From: Roseovarius sp.
GTDB lineage: Bacteria > Pseudomonadota > Alphaproteobacteria > Rhodobacterales > Rhodobacteraceae
Length of the DNA: 6,260 nt
Assembly: GCA_023260815.1 (NCBI GenBank)
Contig: JALQUE010000040.1
Coordinates: 1-6,260 of the forward strand
Direction: 5' to 3'
The translations under genes and the position numbers were made by a program. This document shows, in pieces, positions 1 through 5,800 of the stretch. The notes below the pieces were generated by a model. That model searched no databases. It was not told the DNA's origin and saw only the letters and a program-made list of their open reading frames with translations. Positions within the stretch are counted from its first letter, which is position 1. Every line of letters begins with the position of its first letter.

Positions 1-199
1 GTTGTCCGGCCTGCATGGTGACGATCGCCACAGTGATCTGCGCCGGCCCCTGGGGGTAGACAATCGGCTGGCCGATCACCGTCGTTTCGGTCTGCAACAG
101 CACCTCGACCGGCGGATAGCTGTCCTTGGCCAGACCAGACCCCGCCAGCAGGGCCAGCACCGGCACCGCCATCACGCCCGTCATCATCGTTCTGAACAT
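1..199 (-). CDS. Secreted cupin-like protein, N-terminal part (cut by window edge)
   Basis: Reading the minus strand from an ATG at 199-197 gives 66 codons that stay open to base 1, so the C-terminus is missing. The first ~24 residues (MFRTMMTGVMAVPVLALLAG then SGLA) form a signal peptide with a likely cut after Gly-Leu-Ala, placing the protein in the periplasm. The mature part begins KDSYPPVEVL and continues through TTVIGQPIVYP and ITVAIVTMQAGQ. This resembles the stretch just before the first metal-binding His motif in small secreted cupins, where 'MQPGxETGWHxH' usually follows, but those histidines lie beyond the window. An AAGGGAG ribosome binding site at 209-215 stands 9 bases before the ATG; in-frame ATGs at codons 5 and 6 are farther from it. 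The gene starts 26 bp after the TAXI gene with no terminator between, so it probably belongs to the same operon. Function and ligand are unknown; the cupin assignment is pattern-based. Confidence 0.68.
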   Translation of the reverse strand, partial: MFRTMMTGVMAVPVLALLAGSGLAKDSYPPVEVLLQTETTVIGQPIVYPQGPAQITVAIVTMQAGQ

Positions 200-225
200 C
201 TGCGATATCTCCCTTCGCTCTTGTT

Positions 226-1458
226 TCATCTCACCGCGCCCCCGGTCAGCTTCCGCCAATCCTCCAGCCGCGCCTGCGCCCGTCCCGACACGCTCACCCG
301 GTCGATCAGCCGCGCACTCATCGTCATCAGCAAACCGTCCACCCGGCCCGGATTGCGCCCTTGGCCATGGGCACGGATCTGCCGCTCGATCAGCCCGCCT
401 GCGATCCACAAGCCCATCAGCGTCAACGCCTCCAGCATGTATTTGATCGTTCGATACCCTTGCGTGATCACGAACAACCCAAAGATCACCACCGAGACTT
501 CGTCAATCAGACTGCCCCAATAGGTGCCGAACAACCGATAACTCCAGGGCCGCCCCGATTGCGCGTAATCCCTGGCCTCCGCCAAGATCGGCAAGCGCGT
601 GCCCACCGTATCGGGATACTGCCCCATCCGGGCAATCGCCGTCGCCGCCTGATGCCGCCGCTCCAACGCATCCAGCATCGCAAAAGCCAGCGCCGGGTGC
701 AGATCCGCATGGGTGATGACATTCACCTCCGCGCCCACCAGATCCAGACTTCCCGGAGGCAGCGACAGCGACAGATCGAATCCACCCGCCGGAAGGACCG
801 CCGTGCTCAGGTAATCCAGATTGATCGCGATCGAGCGCGCATCCCCATAGCTGAACGCCGCCAGATCGCTGTCTCTCGCCAGCGCGTGAATCAGCGGGTT
901 TTCGGCGGCCAGCATGAAAAAGCCCGCATCGGCCTCCCCATCGGCCAGCCGCCTTGCGGCTTCGGTGATCTCGACATGCTCGATCGTCGCGGTCTGCGGC
1001 GTCACCCCGTAAAGCGCCAGCAACGCAATCGCGGCCACCGCCGTGGCACTGGCCTCGGGGGGCATCACCACGCGCCGCCCGCGCAGGTTCACCGGCGACA
1101 CAAGCTCGCCCAGCGCAATGGAATGAAACATGAAAAGCGGCTGAAACTCGACCTTGGCAAGGCTCCGCACCCGCGGCGTCGCCGCCGGATCGACCGGCTG
1201 CGCGACAAAGCCGATATCGACGCCCCGGCCGGGATCGTTCACATTGTCGATGATCACGGTCGAGTTCGGGTTCGCCCGCAGCTCGGCGGTGACCCCATGC
1301 TCTGCCAGCACCTCGGCATAGGCTGTGGCATGGGCATGATAGGTGCCGCCCACCGGCCCCGCCTCGATGACGATGCCGCGCGGCGGCAGCGCCAGCACGA
1401 CATATAGACCAAGGGCCGCGGCGCACAGCGTGACGACCACAGCCTTGAGCCGGATCAT
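226..1458 (-). CDS. TAXI-family solute-binding protein with C-terminal membrane segments
   Basis: The protein has 410 residues. An N-terminal hydrophobic segment (about 5-24) lacks a clear AxA cut site and may stay as a membrane anchor. The body matches the TAXI class of TRAP-type binding proteins: I31-E-A-G-P-V-G-G-T-Y40, the 'NPNSTVIIDNV' region near 63-73 and 'DIGFVAQ' near 81-87 occupy the places of the family's GGxYY, TxGSxxN and DxAxVQ motifs. Family members usually bind small organic acids or amino acids in the periplasm. After about residue 310 come one or two hydrophobic stretches (about 316-333 and 340-355) and a basic tail, comparable to the C-terminal membrane region of longer TAXI proteins. 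No TRAP DctQ/DctM-type permease lies nearby; the neighbours are ABC-type permeases. The ATG at 1458 overlaps the upstream stop as ATGA. I see no strong Shine-Dalgarno, so translation probably depends on coupling to the permease gene. The family is fairly sure; ligand and partner are unknown. Confidence 0.82.
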   Translation of the reverse strand: MIRLKAVVVTLCAAALGLYVVLALPPRGIVIEAGPVGGTYHAHATAYAEVLAEHGVTAELRANPNSTVIIDNVNDPGRGVDIGFVAQPVDPAATPRVRSLAKVEFQPLFMFHSIALGELVSPVNLRGRRVVMPPEASATAVAAIALLALYGVTPQTATIEHVEITEAARRLADGEADAGFFMLAAENPLIHALARDSDLAAFSYGDARSIAINLDYLSTAVLPAGGFDLSLSLPPGSLDLVGAEVNVITHADLHPALAFAMLDALERRHQAATAIARMGQYPDTVGTRLPILAEARDYAQSGRPWSYRLFGTYWGSLIDEVSVVIFGLFVITQGYRTIKYMLEALTLMGLWIAGGLIERQIRAHGQGRNPGRVDGLLMTMSARLIDRVSVSGRAQARLEDWRKLTGGAVR

Positions 1459-2111
1459 CGCGCGGCGTCCGCGATCACCTGGTCAGACAGGGCGCGACGG
1501 TCCGCAACCCGGTGCAGGATGACAAAGGGCGTGACACAGATCCGCTGCGCCACGACAAACAGCAGACCCACCGCCACAAAGAACAGCAGCCGCGCGGCCT
1601 CGTCGGTCATCTGCTCGGCGGTGAAGATCACCACCGACATCGCCTCGGGCACACCGATCGCCGCCCCCAGACAGGAAGACGAGATCACCATCTGCAAGGC
1701 CCGGCCGAAACTGGGAATGACCAGAAGCGCCGCGCGCCTGTCGCCTTGCCGCAGATGCCGGAACATCGCGACGAACTGATCGGCGCCATAGGCCGCCACA
1801 TACGGGATATTGCCCAACACAAGCAGCACGAGGGGTCGCATCTCGGCCAGCGGGCCAAGCCGCGCGCCCCCGTTTGGCAACAGGCCCGACAGGAAGAACA
1901 GGACAACAAAGACCGGCAGCGCGTGCAACAGTCGATTATAGGTTCTGAACAGGCGCGCCACTATCGTGACCCGCGACAACATCCCCAACGCCGTCACCAG
2001 GGCCAGCGGCAGACCGATCGCCAGCGCCAGCACCGATGCGCCCAGATTCAGGGAAAACCCGCGCAGGAAGGCCATGAGGAAATCCGGCGACACCGCCTCC
2101 AACAGCATCAT
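1455..2111 (-). CDS. ABC transporter permease, polar amino acid (HisMQ/GlnP) type
   Basis: This 218-residue inner-membrane protein has about five hydrophobic segments (roughly 20-42, 62-80, 94-108, 143-163, 172-195). LLHALPVFVVLFFLSGLL (61-78) corresponds to the 'R-x-TP-LLVQLFF' segment of amino-acid ABC permeases. AAYGADQFVAMFRHLRQGD (106-124), leading into RRAALLVIPSFGRALQ, corresponds to the AYxAExxRGxIxxxxxGQxEAAxxLG loop that docks on the ABC ATPase, although the core is degenerate. The frame is open back to 2858, but that extension is a shadow of the upstream gene. ATG 2111 gives an ATGA overlap with the upstream stop and has AAGGAG 7 bases ahead; a second ATG directly follows at 2108. 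It probably pairs with the permease half of the preceding fusion. No ATPase gene is visible in the window. Substrate is unknown. Confidence 0.87.
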   Translation of the reverse strand: MMLLEAVSPDFLMAFLRGFSLNLGASVLALAIGLPLALVTALGMLSRVTIVARLFRTYNRLLHALPVFVVLFFLSGLLPNGGARLGPLAEMRPLVLLVLGNIPYVAAYGADQFVAMFRHLRQGDRRAALLVIPSFGRALQMVISSSCLGAAIGVPEAMSVVIFTAEQMTDEAARLLFFVAVGLLFVVAQRICVTPFVILHRVADRRALSDQVIADAAR

Positions 2112-3751
2112 GCGATGTCTCCTTCCGTGGGCAGAATGCGGGACAGACCCCGCCGCGTAAGCTGTGCCGCAAACAGCACGGCGGCGATGTAGAACAGCAC
2201 CAGAAGCCAGTAATAGAACGTCTGCGACCCGGAAAATGCGGTGATGCCATTGAGCGCGTTGACCAGATCGGGCACGCCCACGACACTCGCCGCCGAAATG
2301 CCCCGCACGGCATTGATCAGATAACTGTCTAACTGCGCCGATGACAGGCTCAGCGCGCGCATGAACCTCGACGTGCCTTCGCGCGCCTCGGTGATCCTGT
2401 AGGCTTCGGCCACGGCGGCACCGGCGAAGCTGCCGTTTGCTCCCGCGATCGCCAGAATGGCGGCCAGCATGGCCGAACTGTAGGAATACGAAAACGTCCA
2501 GACGGTCAGCGTGCCCATCACCACCAGAACAAGCATGACCGGCGCATTCTGAAACAGCGTCAGAACCGATTTCGCCAGTGCCCGCAACAGCCAGACCGGG
2601 CTGACCAGCATCTTGCCGATCGACAGGGCGACCAGCGCCGTCGCCATCAGCGCAAGGCACACCGCCAGCACGGACGTCCCCAGACCGCCCAGAAACATCC
2701 GCCACGCCACATCGCTTTCCATGAACCCCAGACGCACCTCGATCCCAAGCCGCGCCTTCAACGCGCCCTCGATGGACGTCCCCAGACCCGCCACGGGGCT
2801 GCGTATCAGTTGCACGTTCAGCGGTGGCGACAGGCAGGTTTCGGGCGCAGCACGGCACGCCACCGATTGCCAGCGCGCCTGCTCCTCGGTCAGGAACGCC
2901 ACCGGCACATCATGCTTGCGGGCAAGCCGCAGAAAGCTGCCGTCGCGGTGCATTGCCTTCAGGATCTCCGACATCGCCGCCGCCATCTCGGCCGATATCC
3001 CCAAGGGCATCGCCATCCCCCAAGGCACCGGCGCAAAGCCCAGCTTGCGCTCGAACCGGCTCGGCTCGGTCTCGGACGATATCAGCGGCAACAGCAGCGT
3101 GTCATCCTGCGCGATCAACGGGCACATCTCGTTCAGCAGCGCATCGATCAGTTGTTGCGACCGCGAGAACAGCATCAGGCGCCCCACATCCGGCGCAAGG
3201 ATCACGTTCGAATAATTGCCCACCGTCGTGCAGACCAGACGCGAGTCCAGATCCTCCCACGCCAGCGGGTTCTGATCCGTCGCGCCCACAAGGATCGTCT
3301 CGCTCTGGAAATAATGCGGGCGCAGGAAATGCACCGTCGGATCGCGCTGCGTGTTGTGCCCCATGGTCGCGATGACCAGATCGGCCTCACCCTCGCCCAG
3401 CTTCGAGATCCGGTTGACCGGCGTGACCGCCACAACCTCCAGCGCCACATCCAGACGCGCCGCGATCTCCCGTGCGACATCGGCCTCGAACCCGGTGGCG
3501 CCAGCCGGCCCGATCTCGGCGAAGCGCGGATAATCGCCGCGCAATCCGACCCTCAGAACCCGGTCGCAGATCACCCGCGTCTCCACCGACCGCGCCGCAC
3601 CTGCCTCGGCGCCGCAGCCCGGCGCAACACTCTCGCGCAGCGCATCGACCGCCGGCAACGCAGGGCTCTGCGCCAGCCCCGGCGACAGCGCCACCCCCCA
3701 CATCAGCGCCACCAGCCCGCATAGCGCGCCAATCCCTCGAAGCCTGCTCAT
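2108..3751 (-). CDS. Fused amino-acid-type binding protein and ABC permease
   Basis: This 547-residue protein joins two transporter parts. Residues 1-27 are a signal peptide (cut likely after Gly-Leu-Ala). Residues about 63-290 form an SBP_bac_3 domain: VLRVGLRGDYP, GFEADVAREIA (88-98), LGEGEADLVIATMGHNTQRD (118-137) and HYFQSETILVGA (146-157). Arg136 sits where family members bind the ligand's alpha-carboxylate, and Asp216/217 lie near the usual amino-group contact, so an amino-acid-like ligand is plausible. Six cysteines (46, 62, 174, 210, 299, 306) in the exported part could form disulfides. Residues about 350-535 form a BPD_transp_1 permease with hydrophobic segments near 352-376, 402-420, 425-447 and 511-530; LFQNAPVMLVLVVMG (399-413) and VAEAYRITEAREGTSRFMRA (447-466) match the NTPLL segment and the ATPase-docking loop. 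Such fusions are best known from Gram-positive GlnP proteins. ATG 3751 overlaps the methyltransferase stop as ATGA, with GGGAG 8 bases upstream at 3760-3764. Domains are sure; substrate is not. Confidence 0.9.
   Translation of the reverse strand: MSRLRGIGALCGLVALMWGVALSPGLAQSPALPAVDALRESVAPGCGAEAGAARSVETRVICDRVLRVGLRGDYPRFAEIGPAGATGFEADVAREIAARLDVALEVVAVTPVNRISKLGEGEADLVIATMGHNTQRDPTVHFLRPHYFQSETILVGATDQNPLAWEDLDSRLVCTTVGNYSNVILAPDVGRLMLFSRSQQLIDALLNEMCPLIAQDDTLLLPLISSETEPSRFERKLGFAPVPWGMAMPLGISAEMAAAMSEILKAMHRDGSFLRLARKHDVPVAFLTEEQARWQSVACRAAPETCLSPPLNVQLIRSPVAGLGTSIEGALKARLGIEVRLGFMESDVAWRMFLGGLGTSVLAVCLALMATALVALSIGKMLVSPVWLLRALAKSVLTLFQNAPVMLVLVVMGTLTVWTFSYSYSSAMLAAILAIAGANGSFAGAAVAEAYRITEAREGTSRFMRALSLSSAQLDSYLINAVRGISAASVVGVPDLVNALNGITAFSGSQTFYYWLLVLFYIAAVLFAAQLTRRGLSRILPTEGDIA
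2119..2124 (-). promoter_or_regulatory. Shine-Dalgarno that fixes the permease start
   Basis: On the minus strand AAGGAG ends 7 bases before the ATG at 2111. It is one of the strongest ribosome binding sites in the window and lies inside the last codons of the upstream fusion gene. It supports the short 218-residue permease over the 467-residue open frame. Confidence 0.8.
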
Positions 3752-4485
3752 CCTGTCGTCTCCCGTCCCGATCCCGACCGGCGCCCCGGTCCATCGCTCT
3801 CCGCCACGATCAGCGCCACCTCCAGAAACACGAAGCCCGCCATCTCGATCACCCCCTCCGGCTCGTGGTTGACCCGCGACAGCGCCGCGATCTTGTCCGG
3901 CCCCAGCGGCACCAGCGCGGTCTCCGCGACACGCGCGGCACAGCCTGCCGCCGCCAGACGCTCCAACGTCATCCGCAACCCGACACAGCGGTTCTGCGTG
4001 AACAGCGCGCGCCCCCCCGCCCGCAGCCGCCCCGGCAACCCGGCCAGAAACGGATCAAGCACCTTGCGCCCATCCGCACCGCCCACCGACCAGAACGCCC
4101 CGCGCGCCCCGGCCTGAAGCTGCTCGGCGGGAAAATTCGGCAGATTGGCCAGCACCAGATCGAACCGGGCCTCCCCCGTCAGCGCCTCCCACATGGCGCC
4201 CTGATGCAATCGGACATGCGCCGCAGGCGCGATCCGCGCCAGCCGGTCCTCGGCCACATGCAGCGCCGCGGGGTCCAGATCGGTCGCCGCCACCTCCGCC
4301 GCCCCAAGCTGCAGCGCGGTGCCCGCCAGGATCCCCGATCCGGTCCCCAGATCCAGCACCCGACGCCCATCGGCAAGGCCCGGATGCCGCATCAGATACC
4401 CGACGATCAGCCCCGAATACTCGCTGGGCCAGAACGGTTGCACCTCGGCGGCCCCGGTGCGCGTGGCCACGCCAAGGTCATCCAC
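3748..4485 (-). CDS. Class I SAM-dependent methyltransferase (HemK/MTS-like)
   Basis: From a GTG at 4485 the product is 245 residues, with no signal peptide, so it is cytoplasmic. VLDLGTGSG (43-51) is the SAM-binding motif I. ATDLDPAAL (67-75) supplies the acidic residue that binds the SAM ribose, and FDLVLANLPNFP (108-119) is motif IV. The later GGADGRKVLDPFLAGLPGRL and GGRALFTQN region resembles the HemK/RsmC (MTS, PF05175) fold. In that group motif IV is usually NPPY/NPPF and positions the amino group being methylated; here it reads N114-L-P-N-F, an altered form. The open frame extends to 4641, but GAGGA 9 bases before GTG 4485 favours the short form, which overlaps the PstS stop by 8 bases; ATG 4521 is an alternative. 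The target (protein, RNA or small molecule) cannot be told. Its place between a binding protein and a transporter gene is unusual for this class. Confidence 0.85.
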   Translation of the reverse strand: MDDLGVATRTGAAEVQPFWPSEYSGLIVGYLMRHPGLADGRRVLDLGTGSGILAGTALQLGAAEVAATDLDPAALHVAEDRLARIAPAAHVRLHQGAMWEALTGEARFDLVLANLPNFPAEQLQAGARGAFWSVGGADGRKVLDPFLAGLPGRLRAGGRALFTQNRCVGLRMTLERLAAAGCAARVAETALVPLGPDKIAALSRVNHEPEGVIEMAGFVFLEVALIVAESDGPGRRSGSGRETTG

Positions 4486-5500
4486 GATCGACCATCCTCG
4501 CAAGCTGCGCGGCGCTGGCATCGCGCACGGCATCGGGCAACGGCACGAACCCCGCCAAGGCCGCCAGATCGCCGCCATGCAACAGGCAATGCCGGAAGAA
4601 CCGCGCCACCGCCGCCGACCGTTCCGCCAACGCCGCCGCACGCGGGATCACTATCCGCGTGCGCGTCACAAGCGGCCACGCATCCCTTGCAGGGTCATGC
4701 CCCGGTCGCCATGTCGCAAACCCGCCATCCGCGCGCTCCAGATCAAGCATCGCAAGCCCGAAAAGCCGCGCGGTGGACAAGTCCAGATATCCGATACTGC
4801 CGCGCAGCCGCCGCACCGTCTGCGCCACGCCATGCGCGCCGAAAACCGCAAGCCCCGGCGTCGCCCCGAACGGCCTCTCCCCAGCCTGCGCCTCAACCCC
4901 CGCCTCTGGACGCACCTCTGGCCGCCCACTGGCCAGCCACGCCTGCGCCAACCGCGATGACCCCGACACATCCCGCCGCACGACCGGCGTGATCGCCAGT
5001 TCCGGCAGCGCCAGGCCTGGATTGCCCGCGCGCAGACGCGCATCGGACCACACCCTGATCTCACCGTCGAAGATCGCCCGCACCTCCTCCCGGCGCAGCC
5101 GCAGGCGGGCCGTGTCGACCCCCGGAAGATGCACCGCGAAACCAAGGGCCGCCGCAACGATGGGAACCTGCTCCAGATCGGCGCGCTCAAGCTCGGCGCG
5201 CGGCACGGCCGTGTCCGACCCTCCAAAATCGGCGTCCCGGTCGCGCGCCGCCCGCAGCCCGGCCCCGGACCCAAGCGGCACATAGCGCAGCCCAATCCCC
5301 AGATCCGGCCCGAAACGGTCGGCCCATGCCATGTAGACCGGATGCGGCACCGACGCGCCAACCCCGCGCAGCCACAGCGCGCCCGACGGCTCGGCCCCGA
5401 CCGCCCGTGCAGCACCACTCAGTGTCATAAGGCTTGTGACCGCGCCCAGACCAAAAGCACGGCGGGACAAAGGCACGCCTCGGACGTCAATCCGCGGCAC
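4478..5500 (-). CDS. PstS-like phosphate-type binding protein with Tat signal
   Basis: The 340-residue product starts at GTG 5500; a GGGG stretch 6 bases upstream is a modest ribosome binding site. Residues 12-18 (SRRAFGL) followed by a hydrophobic stretch and Ala-Arg-Ala (31-33) make a twin-arginine signal, so the protein is probably exported folded. The mature part follows E. coli PstS along its length: GVGASVPHPVYMAWADRF (46-63), VPLGSGAG (74-81), DFGGSD (91-96), VVRRDVSGSS (173-182), GSIGY (234-238), DAWPLVTRT (273-281) and VPLPDAV (319-325). The residues matching phosphate contacts in PstS (Ser50, Ser78, Asp96, Arg175/176, Ser179-Ser181) are largely kept, so phosphate or a similar oxyanion is the likely ligand. 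It is not followed by pstC, pstA, pstB or phoU but by a methyltransferase and amino-acid-type permease genes, so a role in ordinary phosphate uptake is doubtful. It is the first gene of the operon. An upstream GTG at codon 9 is possible but has poor spacing. Confidence 0.87.
   Translation of the reverse strand: MPRIDVRGVPLSRRAFGLGAVTSLMTLSGAARAVGAEPSGALWLRGVGASVPHPVYMAWADRFGPDLGIGLRYVPLGSGAGLRAARDRDADFGGSDTAVPRAELERADLEQVPIVAAALGFAVHLPGVDTARLRLRREEVRAIFDGEIRVWSDARLRAGNPGLALPELAITPVVRRDVSGSSRLAQAWLASGRPEVRPEAGVEAQAGERPFGATPGLAVFGAHGVAQTVRRLRGSIGYLDLSTARLFGLAMLDLERADGGFATWRPGHDPARDAWPLVTRTRIVIPRAAALAERSAAVARFFRHCLLHGGDLAALAGFVPLPDAVRDASAAQLARMVDRG
4495..4499 (-). promoter_or_regulatory. Shine-Dalgarno for the methyltransferase GTG start
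   Basis: GAGGA on the minus strand ends 9 bases before the GTG at 4485-4483, inside the end of the pstS-like gene. It supports the 245-residue start; longer in-frame starts (4521, 4641) would overlap the pstS-like gene by 44 or 164 bases. Confidence 0.6.
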
Positions 5501-5524
5501 GGTACACCCCGTTCGATCTTGCCT

Positions 5525-5564
5525 GACCCGGACATGCGACAGACCCAGCCTGTCTTGCCGGGTC
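5525..5564 (-). promoter_or_regulatory. Nested hairpin in the presumed 5' leader of the operon
   Basis: GACCCGG (5525-5531) pairs perfectly with CCGGGTC (5558-5564). Inside it GACAG (5538-5542) pairs with CTGTC (5550-5554) around a 7-base loop, leaving an internal loop of 6 and 3 bases. The structure ends 24 bases before the GTG start at 5500, close enough to affect ribosome access. A neighbouring GTCCGGTC (5562-5569) could compete for the same arm, which would allow alternative folds. No U-tract follows in the minus direction, so it is not an intrinsic terminator. It could equally be an operator or have no role. The pairing is directly seen; any regulatory role is inference. Confidence 0.4.
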
Positions 5565-5618
5565 CGGTCTCTGGGGTCGCGCGGGGATCAACTGCATTCT
5601 GGCCTTTCGCGTTCCCAA

Positions 5619-5633
5619 GCTGGATAGACCAGC
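5619..5633. promoter_or_regulatory. 15-bp inverted repeat, possible operator
   Basis: GCTGG (5619-5623) and CCAGC (5629-5633) are perfect inverted arms around a 5-base A/T-rich centre (ATAGA). The size and symmetry would suit a dimeric DNA-binding regulator, and it lies about 120 bp upstream of the first operon gene. Arms of this length also occur by chance in GC-rich DNA, and no regulator gene is nearby. Confidence 0.22.
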
Positions 5634-5704
5634 AACAGGCGCGGGCCTATCTATCTTTGGAAAGGCGGTATCCGAACGAAAGCAGCCGCTTCCGTATCAG
5701 CCGT

Positions 5705-5776
5705 GACGCGCCCCGCGTCGACCATCGCTATCGTGTTTTTCCCGCGTGCGCCTTGCGCGACCACCCGTCAGGGTGG
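5705..5776. other. Cluster of short GC-rich hairpins downstream of the CAP gene
   Basis: Three perfect stem-loops follow the CAP stop codon: CCACCC/GGGTGG (5761-5766 with 5771-5776, 4-base loop), GCGC/GCGC (5748-5751 with 5755-5758, 3-base loop) and GACGCG/CGCGTC (5705-5710 with 5714-5719, 3-base loop). The first begins 25 bases after the stop codon and could protect the 3' end of the mRNA or help end transcription. No T-run follows any of them in the minus direction; the only one nearby (TTTTT, 5736-5740) is on the plus strand and is not adjacent to a stem. I therefore do not call an intrinsic terminator. Confidence 0.35.
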
Positions 5777-5800
5777 GCAAGCGCGCCTGACCACCCCGGA

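Larger units (their letters stand above)
5501..5800. other. Intergenic region upstream of the pstS-like operon
   Basis: These 300 bp between the CAP gene stop and the pstS-like start hold no credible gene on either strand. The stretch contains several inverted repeats, described separately. It must hold the 3' end of the CAP transcript and probably the operon's promoter, but I find no convincing -35/-10 pair. The A/T-richest part, around 5649-5662 (CTATCTATCTTTGG on the plus strand), is the likeliest promoter neighbourhood. Confidence 0.7.

Noticed and set aside
361..1407. 348-residue open frame on the plus strand
   Set aside because: It is antisense to the TAXI gene, rich in Arg/Gln/His, has no recognisable domain and is a GC-driven shadow frame.
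1455..2858. 467-residue version of the second permease
   Set aside because: Residues before position 2111 are an out-of-frame reading of the upstream permease domain. A strong Shine-Dalgarno and an ATGA overlap support the start at 2111.
2810..3724. 304-residue open frame on the plus strand
   Set aside because: It is antisense to the fused binding protein-permease gene and has an Arg/Gln/His-rich composition with no motif.
3748..4641. 297-residue version of the methyltransferase
   Set aside because: The extra 52 residues overlap the C-terminus of the PstS-like protein in another frame and read as Arg/Trp/Cys-rich shadow sequence.
3472..4992. 506-residue open frame on the plus strand
   Set aside because: It lies antisense to the methyltransferase and two flanking genes with clear motifs. 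The translation is low-complexity (Arg/Pro/Ala/His-rich), typical of shadow frames in GC-rich DNA.
5534..5554. Possible Pho box (CTGTC half-site) before the pstS-like gene
   Set aside because: A CTGTC occurs on each strand, but neither has a second CTGTCAT-like copy at the required 11-base spacing, so PhoB control is not supported.
5575..5600. TGATCC on the minus strand as an RpoE-type -35 element
   Set aside because: At the expected 18-base spacing there is no TA-containing -10 element.
5736..5760. Intrinsic terminator near TTTTT
   Set aside because: The T-run is on the plus strand, where no gene ends. In the minus direction it is an A-run, and the nearest plus-strand stem is 16 bases away.
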